Shown here piece after piece: positions 1 to 5,385 of a DNA stretch of 5,385 nucleotides. This DNA comes from Dysgonamonadaceae bacterium. Lineage in GTDB: Bacteria > Bacteroidota > Bacteroidia > Bacteroidales > Azobacteroidaceae. The stretch spans positions 1-5,385 of the forward strand of contig JAITTA010000139.1 in NCBI GenBank assembly GCA_031287395.1, given 5' to 3'. Each line of letters opens with the position of its first letter. The stretch's first letter is position 1. Made by a program: the position numbers and the translations under genes. The notes beneath the pieces were generated by a model. The model saw nothing but the letters and a program-made list of their open reading frames with translations. It was not told the DNA's origin and searched no databases.

Positions 1-1338
1 TATTGTATTGGGGTGACTTTTTTGTTCTTATTTTCAGGTAAAATATACGGATGGACTTGGAATGATTCAACATTATTTACCCCGCAACAATTACGTGAGG
101 ATGCGGATTTCTTTTTTGAGACCTTGCAGCAAAAACATCCCGATGTTTACTACTATTGCGGAATGGAAGAATTTGAAAGAAAAAAACACCAAGTTTATGA
201 AAAATTAGATGTATCAATGACAGGCATACGTTTTTTGGAATTAATGAATACCATGAATTCTTGTTTGGATAATCATACGAGGTTACTTTCTATAATAGCT
301 TATTATGGAGACAAGTTTGTCGAAGCTATTGCAGGGAACAATGAGTTAGTATTTGTGCCTGAAGATATTCGGGATGGAAAACTTTATTACACAATTTCCG
401 GTAAAAAAGTTTCTGTGGTCTCCATTAACGGTATTAATGTACAATTAATATTGTCTGTTCTCAATGAATGGGAGTGGATTCAACCCCTCAAGAGAAAGTC
501 ATACAATATGTGGAGATACTTTACAATTTGTTTACACTCTTATTTTGATGTACATTCTCCTTTTGAGATTGAATATGAAGAAAACCGGCAATCGTTTCAA
601 GTAGAAATAGAGGGTGTTTCGATTATGGACGAAATAAACAGAGGTAAAAAAAGTACGGAATATTATGACCAGCATTCATCTGTTTATTATCAGGTTTATC
701 CTCAATCTTCAATGGCCATTTTGTATCTTCATAGTTTCCTAATGGAAGAATTGAATAAATCGGAATTTACCAGGAAAATGGAAGAATTGTCAAACCAATT
801 GCGTCAACATAGAATTCAACATTTATTTGTCGACGTTAGTAAAAATAGTGGTGGACACTTTGAGGAAGTTTGCCGTTTCTTTGACTATTTAAGCCATGAT
901 ACAATTTATCTGAATTACTCAAAAATAGAAAGAGAGTCGCCGTCTGTCACTAAGTATATTCCGTACAGTAAGACATTGGTTCGGTTACCCGAAAAAAACA
1001 ATCTGCTTTTCTCGGGTGATTTATTTGTTTTGCAAAGCATGACCACTGCTTCTGCTGCCGATGATTTTTGTCGAATTGTGGCTCAAAACAGTCTGGGTGT
1101 ATTGATTGGACAGGATACTGGGACTCATACTCGAGGTTTCAGCAGTATTTGGAGTTTTGAATTACCGCATACCAAATTACCGTTTCAGGTGGCTTCTGCA
1201 TTTTGGGATTTTTCCCGTGATTTTAATACGGAAACGCTTACACCGGACATGTATTGGGATACAAATTTTAGGGAAGAATTTTCCGAAGAAGAACTGCAAT
1301 CCATTGTAAAACAATGGGAAGAACAGAAAAAGAATTAA
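1..1338 (+). CDS. S41-family serine peptidase, exported (paralogue A, 5' end cut by window edge)
   Basis: Predicted periplasmic or surface S41 (C-terminal-processing/tricorn/NSR superfamily) peptidase. The reading frame is open from base 1. Alignment with the downstream paralogue places base 1 at codon 7, so the true ATG should lie 18 bases before the window, giving about 451 aa. The GTG at 13 is not the start: it falls inside the hydrophobic signal peptide, which runs to about Tyr-Gly before Trp-Thr-Trp. In full-length numbering, Cys-Leu-Asp-Asn-His98-Thr carries the likely catalytic His. Ser-Ile-Asn-Gly at 147-150 resembles a PDZ-like turn. VDVSKNSGG at 283-291 matches the S41 'DxRxNxGG' strand, and TTASAAD carries the likely nucleophile Ser357. 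The segment after it, IGQDTGTH (375-382), has no Lys where CtpA-type enzymes have the general base, so a His/Ser dyad as in the nisin-resistance protein is more likely. It lies 46 bases upstream of paralogue B on the same strand, probably in one transcript. The substrate is unknown. Base composition is lower in GC than the exporter remnants downstream. Confidence 0.85.
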   Translation, partial: YCIGVTFLFLFSGKIYGWTWNDSTLFTPQQLREDADFFFETLQQKHPDVYYYCGMEEFERKKHQVYEKLDVSMTGIRFLELMNTMNSCLDNHTRLLSIIAYYGDKFVEAIAGNNELVFVPEDIRDGKLYYTISGKKVSVVSINGINVQLILSVLNEWEWIQPLKRKSYNMWRYFTICLHSYFDVHSPFEIEYEENRQSFQVEIEGVSIMDEINRGKKSTEYYDQHSSVYYQVYPQSSMAILYLHSFLMEELNKSEFTRKMEELSNQLRQHRIQHLFVDVSKNSGGHFEEVCRFFDYLSHDTIYLNYSKIERESPSVTKYIPYSKTLVRLPEKNNLLFSGDLFVLQSMTTASAADDFCRIVAQNSLGVLIGQDTGTHTRGFSSIWSFELPHTKLPFQVASAFWDFSRDFNTETLTPDMYWDTNFREEFSEEELQSIVKQWEEQKKN

Positions 1339-2743
1339 CTTTTTATATGGATTGAAATTTTTCGAAATAACTATAAATTACAACATGAAACGAATCTGTC
1401 TTTATTGTATTGAGGTGACTTTTTTACTCTTGCTTTCAGGTAAATCATACGGGTGGACGTGGAATGACTCAATATTATTTACTCCGCAACAATTGCGTGA
1501 GGATGCGGATTTCTTTTTTGAGAATTTACAGCGAAATCATCCCTATATCTATTATTATTGCGGAATGGAAGAGTTTGAGCGAAAAAAATACCTGATATAC
1601 GAGAAATTGAACGTATCAATGACCGGCATACGGTTTCTGGAATTGATGAATACCATGAATCCCTGTTTGGATACTCATACGAGATTACCTCGCATAGCCG
1701 ATTATTATATGGAGAAGATGGTTCAAGCAGTTTACACGAACAATGAACTCTTGTTTCCGGCGGAGGATTTCCGTAATGGGAAACCGTATTGCAAAGTGAA
1801 TGATCTGGACGTTCCTGTACAATCCATTAATGGCGTGGAGGTGCAGTCGATGTTGGCTCTCCTTGACGAATGGGACGGGATCCAACCTGTTAAAATGAAG
1901 GAGCATAATATACCCAATGACTTTATAGCTTGTTTATATTCTTATTTTGATATTCATCCGCCTTTTGAGATCGAATATGAAGAAAACGGACAATCGTTTC
2001 GGACGGAAGTAAAGGGCATTTCGATTGTCGAAGAAATAGAAAGAGCTAAAAAAAGAAAGGAATATCGTGACCAACATTCATCCGTCTATTATCAGGTTTA
2101 TCCGCAATCATCAACAGCTATTTTGTATCTTCGCAGTTTTGTTGAGGAAGAATTGAACAAATCGGAATATATCAGGAAAATGGATGAATTGGCAAAAAAA
2201 TTGCGTCAACACAAAATTCGGAATTTATTTGTCGATGTCAGTAAAAATGGGGGAGGAGATTCCGAATACGCTTGTCGTTTCTTTGATTATTTGAACCATG
2301 ATACAATTTGTCTGAATTATTCAATGATAAAAAGAGAATCGTCGTCTATTACCAAATACGCCCCTTATAATAGGACGATACTTCGCCTGCCGCAGGAAAA
2401 TAAGCAACTTTTTTCCGGTAATTTATTTGTTTTACAAAGTATGTTTACTTTCTCCGCTGCCGATTATTTTTGCCGGGTTATAGCTCAAAATAAGCTGGGT
2501 GCATTGATTGGGCAGGAAACGGGGACTTTTACGCTGGAAATGACTGATGTTCGGTGTTTTGAATTACCGCATACCGGGTTTCCGTTTTGCGTGGCTTCGT
2601 CGTTTTGGGATTTTTCCCGCGATTTTAATACGGAAACGCTCGCTCCGGATATGTATTGGAAGACGAATTTTCAAGACGAATTTTCCGAAGAAGAACTGCA
2701 GGCCATTGTAAAACAATGGGAAAAACAAAAAGAACAAAAGAAC
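1..2743 (+). repeat. Tandem gene duplication of the S41 peptidase
   Basis: Bases 1-1335 and 1403-2743 are two diverged copies of the same gene in direct orientation. Nucleotide similarity starts at the first base of the window (tattgtattg at 1 and tattgtattg at 1403) and runs to the Lys-Asn at the end of copy A. Similarity therefore continues off the left edge, and further copies there are possible. Divergence is spread over the whole length and the GC content differs between the copies, so the duplication is not recent. Confidence 0.85.
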
Positions 2744-2803
2744 AAAAGAACTAACTTCCGAAATATCTCCGGAAAATTTTATTATCGAAACGTACGAAAA
2801 TAA
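1385..2803 (+). CDS. S41-family serine peptidase, exported (paralogue B, with C-terminal extension)
   Basis: Close paralogue of the preceding gene, by eye roughly two thirds to three quarters identical in protein and collinear without gaps from the signal peptide to the C-terminal Lys-Gln-Trp-Glu. I chose the ATG at 1385, giving 472 aa. The frame can be extended to a TTG at 1352, but that would put eleven polar residues before the typical Met-Lys-Arg signal peptide. The likely dyad is His98 (CLDTHTRL) and Ser357 (TFSAAD). FVDVSKNGGG near 282-291 is the S41 Gly-Gly strand. IGQETGTF follows the Ser and lacks the CtpA Lys. The residue two before the Ser is Thr with Phe between them, where copy A has Thr-Ala, so the active-site surroundings differ. 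The last 19 residues are a basic tail absent from copy A; they result from a third 8-bp repeat that shifts the frame past an ancestral TAA at 2752-2754. It ends 15 bases before the C39 gene, which suggests co-transcription with the exporter. The substrate is unknown. Confidence 0.87.
   Translation: MKRICLYCIEVTFLLLLSGKSYGWTWNDSILFTPQQLREDADFFFENLQRNHPYIYYYCGMEEFERKKYLIYEKLNVSMTGIRFLELMNTMNPCLDTHTRLPRIADYYMEKMVQAVYTNNELLFPAEDFRNGKPYCKVNDLDVPVQSINGVEVQSMLALLDEWDGIQPVKMKEHNIPNDFIACLYSYFDIHPPFEIEYEENGQSFRTEVKGISIVEEIERAKKRKEYRDQHSSVYYQVYPQSSTAILYLRSFVEEELNKSEYIRKMDELAKKLRQHKIRNLFVDVSKNGGGDSEYACRFFDYLNHDTICLNYSMIKRESSSITKYAPYNRTILRLPQENKQLFSGNLFVLQSMFTFSAADYFCRVIAQNKLGALIGQETGTFTLEMTDVRCFELPHTGFPFCVASSFWDFSRDFNTETLAPDMYWKTNFQDEFSEEELQAIVKQWEKQKEQKNKRTNFRNISGKFYYRNVRK
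2728..2751 (+). repeat. 8-bp short tandem repeat, three perfect copies (aaaagaac)
   Basis: Three exact copies of aaaagaac at 2728-2735, 2736-2743 and 2744-2751 lie at the 3' end of the second S41 gene, followed directly by taac. Because 8 is not a multiple of 3, copy number sets the reading frame. With two copies the protein would end Glu-Gln-Lys-Asn-stop (453 aa), almost exactly like paralogue A (451 aa). With the three copies present, the TAA at 2752-2754 is out of frame and translation runs on to 2803 (472 aa). This is a classic substrate for replication slippage. Confidence 0.85.
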
Positions 2804-2806
2804 AAT

Positions 2807-2813
2807 GAGGAAG
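2807..2813 (+). promoter_or_regulatory. Shine-Dalgarno-like site for the C39/ABC exporter gene
   Basis: The purine stretch gaggaag sits with its GAGG eight bases before the ATG at 2819. It supports that start, which also gives the expected C39 N-terminus with the catalytic Cys near residue 14. The two S41 genes upstream have no comparable purine box where the leader can be seen (paralogue B), as is common in Bacteroidota. Confidence 0.45.
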
Positions 2814-2818
2814 TAATT

Positions 2819-3593
2819 ATGTCGTTCCCGTTCTATCATCAGCACGATGCGATGGATTGTGGACCCTCTTGCTTGCGAATGATTGCGAAATATTACGGAA
2901 AAGCCTACTCGTTGGAGCGGTTCCGGGAATTGACGGCAACCAATCGCAACGGTGTTACTATGCTGGGAATAAGCGATGCCGCGGAAGATATCGGATTCCG
3001 CACCACCGGTTTCCGGATCGGATTCGAAAAACTGGTGCAAAAGGTAGTCCTTCCCTGTATTGTACATTGGCGTCACGATCATTTTATTGTTATTTATAAG
3101 ATAAAAGTCCGGAAAAAGGGCGATTCCTGCCGGGGGAAAATTTATGTAGCCGATCCTGCTTTCGGTTTGATCCAATACGATGTAGCCGAATTTCTCGACG
3201 GGTGGTTGAGCGCCAAGGAAAGAGGCGTGGAAAAAGGCATGGTACTGATGCTGGCTCCGTCTATCCGGTTTTTTCGATACCAAGAAGACGGGCGATATTA
3301 TGCAACGTATCGGAGATCACAAACGGATCAAAATTTTTTTGACGGGAACGTCCTTATCTGTTCTTTTTTCTTTTTTCAACTTTTTTATTTTTGCCGGTAT
3401 ACTAGCATATTACAATTCTTTTATTCTCGGCATTTTTCTGCTGGGACACGGATTGTATGTGGCCTGGGTCATGCTGTTTCTGAAAGTCAGGAGAAAACTG
3501 GATTATAAGAGTTTTGACCGTGGCGCGCGTAATCAAAGTACGATTATACAGCTTATTGCCGGCGTTCAAGATATAAAACTGAACAATTGCGAA
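2819..3593 (+). pseudogene. Peptidase C39-containing ABC exporter (PCAT), truncated and frame-shifted
   Basis: Remnant of a bacteriocin-type exporter that cleaves double-glycine leaders and exports the peptide. Residues 1 to about 157 are a complete C39 peptidase domain: Gln8 (oxyanion hole), Cys14 in MDCGPSCL, His88 in HDHFIV and Asp112 in VADPAFG. At about 3287-3293 the sequence jumps to the TGDIMQRIGDHKRI segment of the ABC transmembrane domain, but in another frame (3288-3605), so about 120 residues usually found between them are missing. The transmembrane piece has about two membrane helices and ends at Lys-Leu-Asn-Asn-Cys-Glu, where a second deletion fuses it to the HlyD gene. The rest of the membrane domain and the whole ATPase domain (Walker A, signature, Walker B) are gone. 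Translation from 2819 would instead run to the stop at 3508, giving a C39 domain plus about 70 unrelated, Phe-rich residues. Export function is lost. Whether the isolated peptidase is still made and folds is uncertain. Confidence 0.85.
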
Positions 3594-4478
3594 GCGAAGA
3601 TGTAAAAGGAATACTGGGATATACTCCGCGGTGGGTCATCCGGTGGGGGATTTGTGTTATTTTTTCCGTCATCTTCGTTTTGCTGATTGGTAGTATGTTT
3701 TTTTATTATCCGGATGTTATAAGTTCGGAAGCAACCATCACAACTGAACATCCTTCGGTTTGGGTTGTCGCACGCAGTTCCGGGAAAATAACCGATTTGC
3801 GGGTGAAAGATAAGCAACAGGTAGAAGAAAACGAACTGTTGGCAGTTATTGATAATGCTGCCCGCTATCAGGATGTTGAAACGTTAAAGTCCTGTTTGAA
3901 GGTACTGCAGGCATTTTATCAGGACTACGACACGTCAAAACTGCAATTACCTCAAAAAGAATTACAACTGGGTGAATTGCAGGATGCTTATTCCAGGTTT
4001 TATTCGGAATGTGAAGAGTATATTCATTTTTTAGAACAAGGCAATTATCCGAAAAAAATAAAAGCAATAACGGAAAAATTGAACAACTACATGAAATACA
4101 GGAATTTATTGGAAAGACAACAGAATTACCAGGAACAAAGCATGAAGTGGTCTCAAAACCAGATGGAAAGCGCAGATTTCCGTTGTCGGTTCGGGGAAAG
4201 TCAGGGCCGGTCAGAAAGCCAATATAAAGTTGGACGGATATCCTTATATGGAATACGGGATAATACCGGCGGAAGTATCTTCCATTTCGTTGATTCCTGC
4301 AGAAAAAATATATGTCGTTGAATTAAAATTACCGGAAAATATGAAGACATCTTATGGAAAAGAGATCGATTTTACTGGGGAATTAACCGGAATTGTAGAG
4401 ATAAAAACCGAAAATATCAGTCTGTTTATGAGATTTTTAAATCCTATAAAGCACTTTCTCAAGCAAAATCATTCCTGA
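3587..4478 (+). pseudogene. HlyD-family membrane fusion protein of the peptide exporter, truncated, with internal deletion
   Basis: Remnant of the periplasmic adaptor that partners C39 ABC exporters. The frame at 3587-4165 begins mid-protein with Leu-Arg-Ser-Glu-Asp-Val; family members have a short N-terminal stretch before this motif. It contains one membrane anchor (about 3644-3709), then a biotinyl-lipoyl-like segment (VVARSSGKITDLRV) and the first half of the coiled coil, rich in Leu, Gln and Glu. Near 4163-4167 the frame changes. The frame at 4167-4478 then reads ISVVGSGKVRAGQKANIKL and YPYMEYG, the conserved C-terminal beta-barrel region, and ends in FLNPIKHFLKQNHS with a TGA. The second half of the coiled coil and part of the barrel are missing. 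I estimate about 290 codons remain of a family norm near 430. There is no convincing start: the TTG at 3587 is inside the fusion point. Without the ATPase and a complete coiled coil it should be non-functional. Confidence 0.82.
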
Positions 4479-4598
4479 TCGGAATAAATATCTCATAAAG
4501 TTAAAACAAATGAATTTCCGGAATTTTCAAAAGTCAACACAAAATATTACGTCCGGTAATTTGGTAGTGAACAGGAATAAACGCAATAAGTGAGGCTG

Positions 4599-4688
4599 TT
4601 TCCTGGTCTGCTCCTTATGGAAACTGTTGTACTTGATATAAGTTTCCATGCCTTTATCCTTGGCATAGAGATAGTTTTCTTTCATCCG
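4599..4688 (-). pseudogene. Transposase remnant, IS1182-like (internal fragment)
   Basis: On the minus strand the residues KENYLYAKDKGMETYIKYN, followed by SFHKEQTRK, match by memory a conserved internal block of Bacteroidota IS1182-type transposases, where the usual wording is 'GYGSEeNY.Y......YvKYN.FHkEq'. About 30 residues are recognisable. The flanking residues in the same frame (open from 4724 to 4527) do not resemble the rest of a transposase. No catalytic DDE segments, start or terminal inverted repeats can be seen, so this is a degraded internal piece and not a mobile element. The family assignment is from pattern recognition of one motif. Another DDE family such as IS4 or IS5 is possible. 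Confidence 0.5.
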
Positions 4689-4707
4689 CATGAAAGTAGC
4701 ACCTGAT

Positions 4708-4742
4708 AAAAAAGACCGCCTCACGTAAATTGTGAGACGGAC
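4708..4742 (-). terminator. Rho-independent terminator, minus strand
   Basis: The plus strand has six A (4708-4713) followed by an inverted repeat, ccgcctcac (4716-4724) and gtgagacgg (4732-4740), around a 7-base loop; eight of nine positions pair. Read on the minus strand this is a GC-rich hairpin followed by tttttt. It lies about 135 bases beyond the stop of the TonB-dependent receptor and would end that transcript. It could instead be the end of a former insertion sequence, since the transposase remnant lies just beyond it. Confidence 0.6.
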
Positions 4743-4876
4743 TCATCTTCAGATGCCCGGAACAATTTATCAAATACCCTTCCCTGCAATACAGCAGGAC
4801 GGTTGGACATCTTCGGTAAATACTTCAACAAATAAATTTACCGGAAAATCATGCCGGAAAATTTCAAACTCTGCAT

Positions 4877-5385
4877 CTAAAACGCATATTTCAGTCCTGC
4901 TCCGAACATGCGCGGCGCGCCTGGAACGTAAGTCGGAACGCCGAACATCATTCCCGTATTCCCTGCTCCGATGAGGTATTTTTCGCCGAGCAGATTGTGT
5001 GCAAACAGCGACAGGGTGATTCCGCCGGGAAGGTATTTGATTGCCAGATTTGCGTTCAACAATCCGTAAGCGTTTTGTTCAAGCCGTGCAAGCGTCGGGT
5101 CGGCAGGCTGCAATTCATTTGAATCTTCAAACCAGATAGCGCTTTTCCACGAATACGAGGGAGTGAATAGCGCCTGAAATTTGCCGGAAAGATTCGCCTT
5201 TGCATGGATTCCTATCGAAAAACTGTTTTCGGGTGTCAGACGGAAGGTATTTCCTGCATACTCTTGAGGATGTCCTTCGCTGTCTTTATCGTCGAAGCGC
5301 GCATGGATGTAGGAATAGTTGCCGAACAGTTCCAGAAAATCGGTCAACGCAGCTTTCGCAGTCAGTTCTGCTCCGTAAGAAGTCG
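4877..5385 (-). CDS. TonB-dependent outer-membrane receptor, C-terminal part (5' end beyond window)
   Basis: The last 169 or so residues of a TonB-dependent receptor beta-barrel, of the siderophore/vitamin receptor type (FecA/CirA-like) and not obviously SusC. The frame is open through the right edge. The Leu codon (TTG) at 5347 is not a start: upstream codons continue the barrel with Ser-Tyr-Gly-Ala-Glu-Leu, the typical 'SYGaElel' strand. Then come ELFGNYSYIHARFDD, the LANLAIKY-like strand (here LLNANLAIKYLP) and SLFAHNLLGEKYLI, the conserved 'v.NLfdk.Y' region. The end is PRMFGAGLKYAF with a terminal Phe, the signal recognised by the BAM machinery. The substrate cannot be told, since the plug domain and TonB box are outside the window. 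It converges with the exporter remnants, so it is a separate transcription unit. GC content is higher than in the S41 genes, consistent with a core-genome gene at the edge of an accessory segment. Confidence 0.9.
   Translation of the reverse strand, partial: TSYGAELTAKAALTDFLELFGNYSYIHARFDDKDSEGHPQEYAGNTFRLTPENSFSIGIHAKANLSGKFQALFTPSYSWKSAIWFEDSNELQPADPTLARLEQNAYGLLNANLAIKYLPGGITLSLFAHNLLGEKYLIGAGNTGMMFGVPTYVPGAPRMFGAGLKYAF

Larger units (their letters stand above)
4479..4876. other. Intergenic stretch with mobile-element debris, no intact gene
   Basis: This 398-base gap lies between the converging HlyD remnant (plus strand) and the TonB receptor (minus strand). It holds a minus-strand transposase-like fragment (about 4599-4688) and a hairpin with T-run for the minus strand (4708-4742). 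There is also an 8-base palindrome ttccggaa near 4515 and a short direct repeat ccggaaaat (twice, near 4842 and 4855). I see no Bacteroidota-type promoter (TTTG/TAnnTTTG) and no further convincing coding sequence. Confidence 0.55.

Noticed and set aside
13..15. GTG as start of the first S41 gene
   Set aside because: The frame is open and homologous to paralogue B back to base 1, and the GTG codon is inside the signal peptide.
1352..1384. Extended TTG start for the second S41 gene
   Set aside because: The ATG at 1385 starts a standard Met-Lys-Arg signal peptide that matches the first copy; the extension is polar and unmatched.
2756..2774. Small inverted repeat ttccg/cggaa after the second S41 gene as a terminator
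   Set aside because: Only five pairs, a nine-base loop and no clean T-run; it lies in the present reading frame and the C39 gene follows closely.
2564..3283. Long minus-strand open frame (239 codons) antisense to the end of the S41 gene and the C39 domain
   Set aside because: It lies opposite two well-recognised coding regions, spans their boundary and shows no family motif, so it is a shadow frame.
4230..4478. Independent small gene of 82 codons starting at the internal ATG
   Set aside because: Its sequence is the C-terminus of HlyD, and homology continues upstream of the ATG in the same frame to about 4167, so it is part of the broken gene.
4785..4800. Short hairpin cctgc/gcagg as a regulatory element
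   Set aside because: Five base pairs with a six-base loop, no flanking T-run and no promoter context; expected by chance.
4732..4974. Plus-strand 80-codon frame overlapping the receptor end
   Set aside because: Antisense to the clear TonB receptor C-terminus and low in recognisable features.

Overview
The window looks like Bacteroidota (Bacteroidales-type) chromosome. The evidence is a SusC/FecA-like TonB-dependent receptor C-terminus, a C39 peptidase/ABC exporter plus HlyD-type adaptor with Bacteroidales-style sequence, S41 peptidases with Sec signal peptides, AT-rich leaders and mostly weak Shine-Dalgarno signals. No rRNA, tRNA or CRISPR array is visible.

Bases 1-2803 hold two tandem plus-strand genes for exported S41-family serine peptidases. 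They are close paralogues, alignable without gaps across the core. The first lacks only its first six codons, which lie off the window. Both keep His98 and Ser357 at the positions expected for the His/Ser dyad of the nisin-resistance-protein/tricorn branch of S41, and both lack the Lys of CtpA-type enzymes. The second copy has a basic C-terminal tail that appears to arise from a third copy of an 8-bp tandem repeat (2728-2751), which moves the reading frame past the ancestral stop.

Bases 2819-4478 hold the wreck of a double-glycine peptide exporter. An intact C39 peptidase domain is joined out of frame to a piece of the ABC transmembrane domain. That piece is joined out of frame to an HlyD-type membrane-fusion protein which has lost its first codons, and the HlyD gene itself has a third internal deletion with a frame change. 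The ATPase domain is entirely missing. The remains read as three separate deletions in about 0.9 kb and are best annotated as pseudogenes, although the C39 domain could still be made as a separate protein with a scrambled tail.

Bases 4479-4876 carry no intact gene. They hold a short minus-strand remnant that resembles an IS1182-type transposase and a rho-independent-type hairpin with a T-run on the minus strand. From 4877 to the right edge runs the minus-strand C-terminal end of a TonB-dependent receptor.

Taken together, the left part looks like a degenerated peptide-natural-product (bacteriocin-like) export locus whose accompanying S41 peptidases survive. Their link to the exported peptide, whether processing, turnover or self-protection, is an inference from context. 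No precursor peptide gene is visible in the window.
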